DNA of 64,000 nucleotides from contig CP011806.1 in the NCBI GenBank assembly GCA_001664505.1, forward strand, positions 3,347,384-3,411,383. The letters run 5' to 3'. Position 1 is the stretch's first letter; the number at the start of each line of letters is the position of its first letter. Positions 8,449 to 16,902 of this stretch are shown here, piece by piece. A model generated the notes under the pieces. It was not told where the DNA came from. It saw only the letters and a program-made list of their open reading frames with translations, and searched no databases. This DNA comes from Acidobacteria bacterium Mor1 (GTDB taxonomy: Bacteria > Acidobacteriota > Polarisedimenticolia > Polarisedimenticolales > Polarisedimenticolaceae). Both the position numbers and the translations under genes were made by a program.

Positions 8449-11400
8449 TTGGGGCGCCGCGCCATCCTGGTGGTCCTGATCGCAACGCTAGTCCTGGCGG
8501 GTGCGGTCTCGGCCACATGGTCCGCGACCTTCACCGTCGATTCGGTCACCGACGGTGCAGCCGCAGCGCGAGCGGGCATCCAGCCGGGCGACCGGATCGT
8601 CAGCCTCGACGGCCGCAACCGCTGGACCAGCGCCGACTGGCTGTACGTCGAGGACGAGGCCGCCTTCGTCCGCCCCGTCGACTACATCCTCGAACGAGAC
8701 GGCGAGACGTTCCAGGTGTCGCTGCCGATCGGACCCCATGGCTGGGAGGTGTCCACCGACGGGGAGGACGAATCGTGCTTCGCGTGGCATCGGAACATGA
8801 AGGAGATCCTGGCGTCGGGAGGCACCGAGGGTTTGCTGGCAGGAGCGACCGAGGAAGTCGACGGGGTCGATCGCTATCCGTGGAATGCCCTGGCGGCACG
8901 ATTCGAGGCGGAGGCCCACGCGGCCTCGGCCCGGCCGGCCGACGCCCGAGCGGCTTTCCAGCGTGCGCTGGAAATCGCCGAGCCGGTCGAGCCTCTGCGA
9001 GCCGCCTCGATTCTGGCCCGGTGGGCGAGCTTCGAGGTCGTCCAGGCAAACGTCATGCAGGCGCGGAACCTGGCCCTGCGCGCCTCGGATCTGCGCCGGG
9101 CGGCTGCGCCGGACTCCCTACTGGCCGTCCGCAGCGAGGGAGAACTCGCCGAGATCGCCTGGTGGAGCGGTGACGTTGCCGGACATCGCGAACGAGCGAG
9201 CAAGGCGGTCGCCTGGGCCGAACAGGTAGGGCCGGAGACACTCGAGCATGCACGGGCCCTGGTGCGCCTCGGGATCAGCGATTGGGCCTACGGCGACATC
9301 GTCTCGTCAGTGACCCACCTCGAACGTGCCGTCGCCATCGCCGAACAACAGGCTCCCGGATCGACAGTCCACGCCCACGCCCTGAACAACCTGGCGCGCC
9401 CTGTGGTGATCATGGGTGATCTGCTGCGGGCGAGGGAACTCACGCGCCAGGCGCTGGCCATTCGCGAAAAGGTCGTACGAGGCTCCCTGGACCACGCATG
9501 GAGCCACAACAACCTGGGGAACTTCGAACTCTGGATGGGGAACTACCGCGCATCCAGAGAGCACTATCTGGAAGCCTGGAAGATTCGCCGACGCCGCGCC
9601 CCCGGAACCCCTTCGGAAGCCTATTCGATGATGAACCTGGCGGACCTGACCGTGCAGCTCGGCGATTTGCAGGGCGGCCGCGAATACATCGAACGGGGGC
9701 TTGACATCATCACCGGCGTGCTTCCGGGAACTCCGGACGAGGCGCTCTGCCTTCGCACCCTGGGTGAGATCGATCTCTACCAGGGCAAGCACACCCCGGC
9801 GATCGAACGGCTGGAGCGGGCACTCTCGATTCAGTCTTCGCTTGTCGACGCCAACGGCGAACTCATCTTCATTCACCTCTCGCTGGGCCGCGCGTTCCTG
9901 GAGTCGGGGGAACTGGACGAGGCGCTGCAGCACCTCCGCCGTGCCGAGGCGATGCACGACCCCGCCCGCGGCCTCGGAATCACCGAGACCCTCGGGATCA
10001 GCCGGATGCAACAGGCGGAGATCGCCCGGCGACGGGGGAACCTGGAACGCGCCCGAGAACTGAACCTCGCCGCCCTCGAGATCTATGAGAACTGGGAGGG
10101 CGCCCTGGTCCGCGCGGAAGTCCTGCACCAGCTGGGGCACCTGGCCACGGCAGAGAACGAATCGGCGGAGGCGCTGGAGTACTTCCGTGCTGCCGTCGAC
10201 GAGATCACCGCCGCCGACCGGCGAATCGGAGGGCAGTGGGCTCGGATGTACGCCTCGCGCAAGAGCGCGGAGATCCATCACAGCCTGATCGGCGCGCTGA
10301 TCGAACGGGAGCGGGCCGCCGAGGCCCTGGTTGCCCTCGAAGGCTCCCGGGCGCGGGGCATGATGGCCTACCTCGCCGACCGCAGCATCGATTGGCGCAC
10401 GATCGTCGGAGACTCGATGGACGCGCTGGATACCCTCCGCGCCCGCCGACGGGTCATCTCCGAACAGATGATGCGCTCTCATGAGGGCACCGACCGGAAC
10501 ACGATCCAGGCGTGGCGCGCCGAGCTGGCGACCCTTCATGCCGAAGAGGACGCCATCGCCGATCGCATCAAGGGTGCCCGGCCGGAGATCGCCGCGGTCC
10601 GCTACCCGACACCACTCGGGAGTGAGGAGATCGCCGCGGCAATCCCGGAGGGAACCCTGCTCCTGGCGTTCTCGGTAGGCCGTCAATCGACACACGTTCT
10701 GGGTGCCGCGCCCGGCCCGGAGGGTGGACTCGCCGTCGAGGCGCATACCCTCCCGGGCGGCCACGATGACCTGATTCACCGTGTGGAAATCCTGCGCGGA
10801 TTGATCACACCGACCTACGCTCAGCAGAACTCCGACGCCTGGTTCCAGGGCAGCCGCAAGCTCTCCCAACAGCTCCTCGGCCCGTTGGCCGGACCGATCC
10901 GGGAGGCTCGAAGGCTGGTCTTCATGCTCGACGGCCCGCTCAACCTGCTGCCCCTGTCTCTGTTCCTCGACGATGCCGGCGAACCGCTGGTCGCCGCCCG
11001 GCCGGTCCACAGCGTGCCGTCGATCGAAACCTACCGGCGGATGAAATCGGAACGGGGGGAATCCCCCGATTTGCGCTGGGTCGGCGTCGGAGCGCCGGAG
11101 CTCGATCCGGCCGGCCGGGTCGACGAAGAAGCGTTGGCTCCGAACTCCCGCTTCCGCACTCGAGGCCGGCGGCTGCTTCCCCTTCCCGGAGCGAAGACCG
11201 AACTCGAGGCGATTCGCAACCTCGTCGGTCGCGGCGGCACGAAGCTCTACGTCGGCAAGAGCGCGTCGGAATCCCAGGTGCGCTCCTGGGACGAGCATGC
11301 CTCCATCGTTCACTTCGCCAGTCATGGACTGGTCGACGACCGCCTCCCCCTGCAGTCCGCCCTCGTGCTCGCGGCCCGCGACGGGGCACCCCATGACGGA

Positions 11401-11865
11401 TTCCTGCAGGCCTGGGAGATCCTTGACGACGTTCGGCTTCCGGCGGATCTGGTGGTGCTCTCCGCCTGCGATACCGGTGGCGGAGAGATCGTGACCGGCG
11501 AGGGCCTGCTGGGGCTCAGCCAATCGTTCCTGCTCGGAGGTGCCCGGAGCGTATTGGTCAGCCTGTGGCCGATCTCCGATGAGTCCGCTCCGGAGCTGAT
11601 GAAGCAGTTCTACCGCCGGCTGATCGAGGGGTTGCCCAAGGATGAGGCTCTGCGCCAGGCCCAGCTCGAACTGCGGAGATCCGGCCGCTATGCCCACCCC
11701 TACCACTGGGCTGGGTACCGGCTGATCGGTGACGAGCGTGGCGTGCCAGCGGTGGAGGGCAGGGGTAGCGGTTTCCTCGATCGGGGATGGATCTCGGCGG
11801 GGCTCGGCCTCGGGGCTCTGCTGCTCGTGATCGCGATCTTCCACCTGTTGCGCCGAAATCGATGA
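8449..11865 (+). CDS. PDZ-TPR-CHAT caspase-like protein, membrane-anchored
   Basis: About 1138 residues from a TTG at 8449, three bases after the previous stop; the start is weakly supported and a GTG inside the first helix is possible. Order: export signal or anchor about 5-24; PDZ-like domain 25-95 (DGAAAARAGIQPGDRIVSLDG); kinesin-light-chain-type TPRs about 130-640 (for example SHNNLGNFELWMGNYRASRE); CHAT domain about 780-1095; TM helix about 1112-1133 followed by RRNR. The caspase-like dyad is intact: H959 in HFASHG and C1007 in LSACDTGGGE. The positive C-terminal tail suggests that the TPR and CHAT parts lie outside the cytoplasm. CHAT proteins are clan CD cysteine proteases; the substrate is unknown. 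Confidence 0.85.
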   Translation: MGRRAILVVLIATLVLAGAVSATWSATFTVDSVTDGAAAARAGIQPGDRIVSLDGRNRWTSADWLYVEDEAAFVRPVDYILERDGETFQVSLPIGPHGWEVSTDGEDESCFAWHRNMKEILASGGTEGLLAGATEEVDGVDRYPWNALAARFEAEAHAASARPADARAAFQRALEIAEPVEPLRAASILARWASFEVVQANVMQARNLALRASDLRRAAAPDSLLAVRSEGELAEIAWWSGDVAGHRERASKAVAWAEQVGPETLEHARALVRLGISDWAYGDIVSSVTHLERAVAIAEQQAPGSTVHAHALNNLARPVVIMGDLLRARELTRQALAIREKVVRGSLDHAWSHNNLGNFELWMGNYRASREHYLEAWKIRRRRAPGTPSEAYSMMNLADLTVQLGDLQGGREYIERGLDIITGVLPGTPDEALCLRTLGEIDLYQGKHTPAIERLERALSIQSSLVDANGELIFIHLSLGRAFLESGELDEALQHLRRAEAMHDPARGLGITETLGISRMQQAEIARRRGNLERARELNLAALEIYENWEGALVRAEVLHQLGHLATAENESAEALEYFRAAVDEITAADRRIGGQWARMYASRKSAEIHHSLIGALIERERAAEALVALEGSRARGMMAYLADRSIDWRTIVGDSMDALDTLRARRRVISEQMMRSHEGTDRNTIQAWRAELATLHAEEDAIADRIKGARPEIAAVRYPTPLGSEEIAAAIPEGTLLLAFSVGRQSTHVLGAAPGPEGGLAVEAHTLPGGHDDLIHRVEILRGLITPTYAQQNSDAWFQGSRKLSQQLLGPLAGPIREARRLVFMLDGPLNLLPLSLFLDDAGEPLVAARPVHSVPSIETYRRMKSERGESPDLRWVGVGAPELDPAGRVDEEALAPNSRFRTRGRRLLPLPGAKTELEAIRNLVGRGGTKLYVGKSASESQVRSWDEHASIVHFASHGLVDDRLPLQSALVLAARDGAPHDGFLQAWEILDDVRLPADLVVLSACDTGGGEIVTGEGLLGLSQSFLLGGARSVLVSLWPISDESAPELMKQFYRRLIEGLPKDEALRQAQLELRRSGRYAHPYHWAGYRLIGDERGVPAVEGRGSGFLDRGWISAGLGLGALLLVIAIFHLLRRNR

Positions 11866-11983
11866 CCTCGGGGAAAAAATCCCGCGACAGGGTGAGGAAG
11901 CGACCGGGGATTCGGCGTCTCGACCCCAGGGGGGGATCCGTGAGAGCCATGAGCCATCATCTTCGCGAGCGCCGAAAGTGCCG

Positions 11984-14770
11984 ATGCGCCGCCTGATCGC
12001 AGCCCTGCTGCTTGCCGCGGCTGCCGGGGCGCCGGCCCGGGCCGACGTCTCGCTGGCCGACATCTCCCTGGCCGAGGTACGGGGCTACGACGACTGCGAC
12101 ACCCTGGCCACCCGCCATCCGGACTCCTACGAGGCCCATCGTTGCTACTGGATGCTCTCCCGGAGGGGCGCCGGCTTCGAAGAGGCGGAGCGGCGGCTTC
12201 GCAACCGGCTGGCGGTGGACCCCGGCAACACCCTGGCTCGCTTCATGCTGGGCAAGGTGGTGCAGGACTCGGGTGAGCGGGAGCGGGCCGAGCCGATTCT
12301 CCGCGAGGCGGTCACACGGTTTCGTGACGAGAGTTACTCCCGGGGCGAGGTGCACGCCCGGCTCTCCCTCAGTTCGATGTTGGCCATGCTCGGCCGTCCC
12401 GAGGAGTCCGTCACCGAACTGGACGCTGCAGGAGAGGTCGCAGATCGCTCCGGTGACAGGGAACTGGTCCAGGCGGTGGTCAGCGAACGGGCCTGGAACG
12501 CTTACCGCAAACATGACTACGGCCACGCCTACGCCTTCTTCCACGACCTGCATTCGATGCTCGACGAGAACAGCCCCAGCTACCTGCGGGGAGAGGCGCT
12601 CTCGGGACTCGGGGCATCGAGCTGGGGGATGCAACGCTTCGCCGACTCGCTGCGCTACTACCGCGAAGAAGCAGCCCTTCGCCGCCGGGTCGGCGATCGC
12701 CATGCCGAGGCACTGGCCCGGGGCAACGTGCTGTTGCTGCTGGCCAACGTGCAGGACATCGAACTCGAGGAGCGGCTGCAGTATCTGAAGGAGTCCCTCG
12801 ACGCCGCGCGGCGCTCCGAAAACCGCCGCGCCGAGTCGACGGTCCTGCGGCTGTGGGCCCTGGCCGATCCGGCGGATCCCCGGGGAGTCGAGCGATTGGA
12901 GCGGGCTGCGTCGATCTCCCGGGACCTGGCCGACGTCACCAGCCTGTGCAACGTCCTTCCCGAGCTGGCGAAACGGGTGATCGACGACGATCCCGAACGC
13001 GCCTTCACCCTGGTCGACGAGGCTATCGAGGTCGCCCGGGCCGCGGCCAACGATTTCGGCCTGGCCCATGCCTCGGTGACCAAGGGACACCTGCGCTGGC
13101 GAACCGGTCCCCGGGATGCGGCCATTCACGATTCCCTCGCTTCCCTCGACGCCATCGAACGCATGCGGGACCGGCAGTCGGACAGCTCCGCCCGGGCGAT
13201 TCACTTCCAGCGCTGGTACGGCGCGTACTACGAGATCGCAGCCCGGCTGCTGCGCCCCGAGGGACGCCAGGCGACCGCGGAAGAACAGGAGCTGGCGTTT
13301 CAGATCGTCGAACGGATGCGCACGCGGCAGCTCATCGAACGTCTGGACCGCGCCGAGGGACACCGCGTGCCTGACGCCCCCGAGGCGGTACTCTCCGAGC
13401 GGGAGGACATCCTCGAGCAGATCTCCGAGGTGCAGAACCGCCTGATGCGCGGGCTGCGCGGCGCCGAGAGAAGCGAAGCGCTATCGGCTCTCGAGGAGCT
13501 GGAACATCGCGAGAACGTGCTGCGGGCCGAGATCGCCCGGGCGGATCCGCAGTTCGGCGCCTTGCGCCGGCCATCCCTCCCGACCCTCGATCAGCTGAGA
13601 TCCTCCATCGGCGAGGACCAGGCGCTGCTCTCTTTCCAGCTGGCCAACGGCGTTCCGGTGTCCCTTCTGGTCGTCCACACCTCACGGGAGACCCGCAGCT
13701 ACCCGGTGCCCACCATCGCCGCGCTGAACTCCGCCGTGCGCCTCTACCGGGGATTGCTCGAACGACGGGACGGGAGCGCCGGCGAATCCGGTGCGAGCCT
13801 TTTCTCAACGCTGCTGGAGCAACCCCTGGCCGACCTGCCGGATTCGGTGCACCGCCTGGTCATCGTCCCGGACGGTCCGCTGCAACAGCTCCCCTTCGAC
13901 ACGCTGACCCTCGACGGATTCGAGGACAAACTGGTCAGCCGCTACGACCTGTCGCTGACGCCCTCGATCTCCGCATGGCTGCGCTTCCGCGAGAAGAGCC
14001 CCGCCGACTCCGCCCGCTCGATCCTGGCACTCGCCGACCCGGTGCACCCCGCGCATCAGGGGAACGAGGCCGGAGGCACGCGAGAGTCCACCTTCGGCGT
14101 GCAGCTCGGCCCGCTCCCCTTCGCTCGCAAGGAGGCAACCGGTGTGGTCGAACGCCTGGGACGAGGCGGTCTGGCCGAAACCGGTGAAGACGCAACCGAG
14201 GCGTTGATCAAGAGCGCCGACCTGCGTGAGTTCCGGGTGCTCCATTTCGCGGCTCACGCCCTGCTCGATGAGGACAAGCCGGAGCGCACCTCGATCCTGC
14301 TCGCCCCCGGAGACGGGAGCGATGACGGCTTGCTGCAGTTCAGGGAGATCGTCAACCTGGACCTGGACGGCCAGGTCGTGGTGCTGTCGGCCTGCCGCAG
14401 CGCGACTGGGAAGGAGATCCGCGGGGAAGGGGTGATGGGGCTGGCCCACGCCTTCTTCCAGGCAGGCGCCCGGGCGGTCATCGGCGGCCTGTGGCCCCTG
14501 CGAGATGACGAGGCCGAACGGCTGATGGGGCAGGTCTACCGGGAGCTCGACCGGGGGGCCAGCCTGAGCGAGGCCATGGCGCGAACCCGCCGGGCCGAGG
14601 CACGGCGGGGCATCCCTGCCGCGGCCTGGGCCGGCCTGGTGGTGATGGGAGACGGCGACTACGCCCCCTTCAGGGACAGTCCCTCCACCAACAAGGTCTG
14701 GATTCCGATCGTAGCGGCCGGCGCGTTCGGACTGCTGATGGTCTGGGTCGCCCGCCGGCGTCAGGCCTGA
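11984..14770 (+). CDS. TPR-CHAT caspase-like protein, membrane-anchored
   Basis: About 928 residues from the ATG at 11984 (a GTG at 11978 would add two). Signal peptide about 1-20 ending PARA; degenerate TPR helices about 45-480; a charged coiled stretch (SEREDILEQISEVQNRLMRG); CHAT domain about 560-890; TM helix about 905-922 followed by RRRQA. The catalytic pair is intact, H758 in HFAAHA and C804 in LSACRSATGKEIRGEG, 46 residues apart. The fold and topology mirror the upstream CHAT protein, but there is no PDZ domain and the two sequences are clearly diverged, so this is an old duplication or a deliberate pair. It lies 118 bp downstream on the same strand and probably belongs to the same transcription unit. 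Confidence 0.85.
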   Translation: MRRLIAALLLAAAAGAPARADVSLADISLAEVRGYDDCDTLATRHPDSYEAHRCYWMLSRRGAGFEEAERRLRNRLAVDPGNTLARFMLGKVVQDSGERERAEPILREAVTRFRDESYSRGEVHARLSLSSMLAMLGRPEESVTELDAAGEVADRSGDRELVQAVVSERAWNAYRKHDYGHAYAFFHDLHSMLDENSPSYLRGEALSGLGASSWGMQRFADSLRYYREEAALRRRVGDRHAEALARGNVLLLLANVQDIELEERLQYLKESLDAARRSENRRAESTVLRLWALADPADPRGVERLERAASISRDLADVTSLCNVLPELAKRVIDDDPERAFTLVDEAIEVARAAANDFGLAHASVTKGHLRWRTGPRDAAIHDSLASLDAIERMRDRQSDSSARAIHFQRWYGAYYEIAARLLRPEGRQATAEEQELAFQIVERMRTRQLIERLDRAEGHRVPDAPEAVLSEREDILEQISEVQNRLMRGLRGAERSEALSALEELEHRENVLRAEIARADPQFGALRRPSLPTLDQLRSSIGEDQALLSFQLANGVPVSLLVVHTSRETRSYPVPTIAALNSAVRLYRGLLERRDGSAGESGASLFSTLLEQPLADLPDSVHRLVIVPDGPLQQLPFDTLTLDGFEDKLVSRYDLSLTPSISAWLRFREKSPADSARSILALADPVHPAHQGNEAGGTRESTFGVQLGPLPFARKEATGVVERLGRGGLAETGEDATEALIKSADLREFRVLHFAAHALLDEDKPERTSILLAPGDGSDDGLLQFREIVNLDLDGQVVVLSACRSATGKEIRGEGVMGLAHAFFQAGARAVIGGLWPLRDDEAERLMGQVYRELDRGASLSEAMARTRRAEARRGIPAAAWAGLVVMGDGDYAPFRDSPSTNKVWIPIVAAGAFGLLMVWVARRRQA

Positions 14771-14842
14771 CGCGCCCCCCGGCGCGCAGCCTGGCGCACC
14801 CCTGCCGATGCACCCGGATCGTCGCGCACTGGCGCCTCGCTA

Positions 14843-14870
14843 GAAAGCTTCCGCGTTCGCGGTTTCTTTC
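14843..14870 (+). terminator. Hairpin with pyrimidine tail after the CHAT cluster
   Basis: CCGCG-TT-CGCGG at 14851-14862 is followed by TTTCTTTC, and GAAAG/CTTTC at 14843-14847 and 14866-14870 can extend the stem. Closer to the stop codon are a 16 bp perfect palindrome (14758-14773, spanning the TGA) and a CGCGCC/GGCGCG hairpin (14771-14786). Together they make a plausible termination zone before the kinase gene. Confidence 0.5.
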
Positions 14871-14928
14871 GACTTCGAGCAACGCGCCTCCACGGCCTGC
14901 TACTGTCTGAACCGGTGGGACAGTGGAG

Positions 14929-16791
14929 ATGGCCGTGAAACACCTGGAAGGCTCGCCCAAGGCCTGGGTTTCCCTGATCGATCGATTGCCGGCGATGGTC
15001 GCCTACGTAGACCGCAACCGCCGCTTCCGCTTCGTCAACGACGCCTACGCCCGGGCACACGCGAGTTCGCCATCGCTCCTGACCGGCGTGCCCGTAGCCG
15101 AGGTAAGCGCCTCGCTCTATCGCGGCATCGCCCATCACATCGACGCGGTGCTGCAGGGCCAGCCGCAGAACTTCGAGTTCCCCTACCTGGCGCCCAACGG
15201 CAAGCGAAGATGGCTACAGGCCGGCTACTACCCGGACCGGGACCAGGAGGGCAATATCCTCGGATTCTTCGCGTTCCTCCAGGACATGCACTCCCGGCGG
15301 GACTCGAGCACCCTTCACGAACAGCTGCGCTTCGCCTGCGACCAGGGGAACGAGGGTTTCGCGCTCCACGACGAGAACGGCCTGTTCAGCTACGTGAACC
15401 CGGCCCAGGCCAACATGTACGGCTACAAGACCACCGAACTTCTCGGCGAATCCTGGACCCGGCTCTACGAACCGGACGAGGTTCAACGCATCGAGCAGGA
15501 GCACTTCCCCGCCCTGATGCGAGACGGCCACTGGCGCGGCGAACTGCGCGGCCGCCGCAAGAGCGGAGAGCCCTTCGATGTCGAGGTCTCGCTGACGTTG
15601 CTCGTCGATGACGACGATCAGCCTTCAGGCCTGGTCTGCAACTGCACCGACATCACCGACCGCAAGCTGGCCGAAGCGTCGATGCACCAGCTGCAGAAGA
15701 TGGACGCCCTGGGGAAACTCACCGGAGGCATCGCCCACGACTTCAACAACATGCTGGCGGTGATCGTCGGGAACCTGAACCTGATCAAGCTGTCGATCGG
15801 CGAGGAGAGCCCGGTGGCCAAGCATCTGGACCGGGCGCTCGGAGCGGCCGAGGGCGGCGCCAAGCTGACCCGGCGGCTGCTGGCCTTCGCCCGCAAGCAA
15901 CCGCTGGCGCCGGACGTCGTCAACGTTCGCGAACTGGTGCTGGGAATGCGGGAGTTGATCGAGCGCTCACTGGGTGAACGCATTCGCGTCGAGGTGGATT
16001 GCGCCGATGACCTTTGGCCCTGCCACGTCGACGGCTCCCAGCTCGAGAACGCGATCCTCAACCTGGCGATCAACGCCCGGGACGCCCTTCCCGACGGAGG
16101 ATGCGTCTGCATCGAGCTGAGGAACGTGTTCGAGCACGAGCGGGTCCCGGCAGGGCTGCCGCCACAGAACGTCTCGATCGTGGTGCGCGACAACGGCACC
16201 GGGATGCCCGAGGATGTGCTGCAGCGGGTCTTCGATCCCTTTTTCACCACCAAGACTGCCGACCAGGGCACCGGCCTCGGCCTCAGCATGGTCCATGGCT
16301 TCGTCACCCAGTCCGAAGGACGGATCGAGGTCGATTCCGAACTGGGCCGGGGAACGACCGTCCGCATCTTGCTGCCGAGGTACCTCGGCGCGGGCGCCGA
16401 GACGAGCGCATCTCCCGAGAAGGCCGACTCGGTTCCGGGCAACAGCGAAACGGTGCTGCTGGTCGAGGACCGGCAGGATGTGCTCGAAGCGACGGCGGCG
16501 ATGCTCGAATCGCTGAACTACCGGGTGTACACCGCGACCGATGTCGAAACCGCGAAGGAACAGCTCAACGCCGCGCCGATAGACCTGCTGCTGTCCGACG
16601 TGATCCTGCCGGGGGAGAGCAGCGGTCCCGAGTTGGTGCGCTTCGTCGGCGAGGAGTATCCGGACCTTCCGGTCCTGCTGATGTCCGGGTATGCCGATGT
16701 CGACATCCGCACCCTCGGGTTGGAAGTGATCTCGAAGCCGTTCTCCCTGGAGCAACTGGCACGGGCCATTCGCACCAACCTCGAACGCTAG
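14929..16791 (+). CDS. Hybrid histidine kinase, PAS-PAS-HisKA-HATPase-REC
   Basis: About 620 residues, no membrane segment, so probably cytosolic. PAS domain 1 about 15-120 (LPAMVAYVDRNRRFRFVNDAY), PAS domain 2 about 130-245 ending in the CTDITDRK linker, HisKA with H270 in GGIAHDFNNMLAV, ATPase domain with NLAINARDALP, DNGTGMP and GTGLGLSM, then a receiver domain with D557 in LLLSDVILPG and K in ISKPFS. The ATG at 14929 is chosen because GGTGGG lies nine bases upstream; a GTG at 14923 is possible. The FNN version of the H box is common in proteobacterial NtrB-like and orphan hybrid kinases. No response regulator gene is adjacent. Confidence 0.9.
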   Translation: MAVKHLEGSPKAWVSLIDRLPAMVAYVDRNRRFRFVNDAYARAHASSPSLLTGVPVAEVSASLYRGIAHHIDAVLQGQPQNFEFPYLAPNGKRRWLQAGYYPDRDQEGNILGFFAFLQDMHSRRDSSTLHEQLRFACDQGNEGFALHDENGLFSYVNPAQANMYGYKTTELLGESWTRLYEPDEVQRIEQEHFPALMRDGHWRGELRGRRKSGEPFDVEVSLTLLVDDDDQPSGLVCNCTDITDRKLAEASMHQLQKMDALGKLTGGIAHDFNNMLAVIVGNLNLIKLSIGEESPVAKHLDRALGAAEGGAKLTRRLLAFARKQPLAPDVVNVRELVLGMRELIERSLGERIRVEVDCADDLWPCHVDGSQLENAILNLAINARDALPDGGCVCIELRNVFEHERVPAGLPPQNVSIVVRDNGTGMPEDVLQRVFDPFFTTKTADQGTGLGLSMVHGFVTQSEGRIEVDSELGRGTTVRILLPRYLGAGAETSASPEKADSVPGNSETVLLVEDRQDVLEATAAMLESLNYRVYTATDVETAKEQLNAAPIDLLLSDVILPGESSGPELVRFVGEEYPDLPVLLMSGYADVDIRTLGLEVISKPFSLEQLARAIRTNLER

Positions 16792-16902
16792 TTCGCGTTC
16801 CCTGCCTCCTCGGCCTCGGCTCGGTTGTAACGAGAGTGTTTCGGTCGGAACCGGCGGCGCTTTCTCTGACGCCGAACCCTGAGGCTGCCTTACAATTGCG
16901 GC

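Noticed and set aside
11866..11983. A terminator between the two CHAT genes
   Set aside because: Only a weak CGGGG-A6-TCCCG hairpin is present at about 11869-11885, too short to claim. The genes are therefore treated as one transcription unit with a gap.
9307..12063. A 918-codon open frame on the minus strand opposite the first CHAT gene
   Set aside because: High GC content makes long antisense frames. It has no recognisable motifs, its predicted product is rich in Arg/Gly/Gln, and the plus-strand protein has clear PDZ, TPR and CHAT features.
7274..14770. Type III-E CRISPR (Craspase) relation of the CHAT proteins
   Set aside because: No repeat array, no Cas7-11-like gene and no Cas6 are near. 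The export signals and TM anchors also argue against it.
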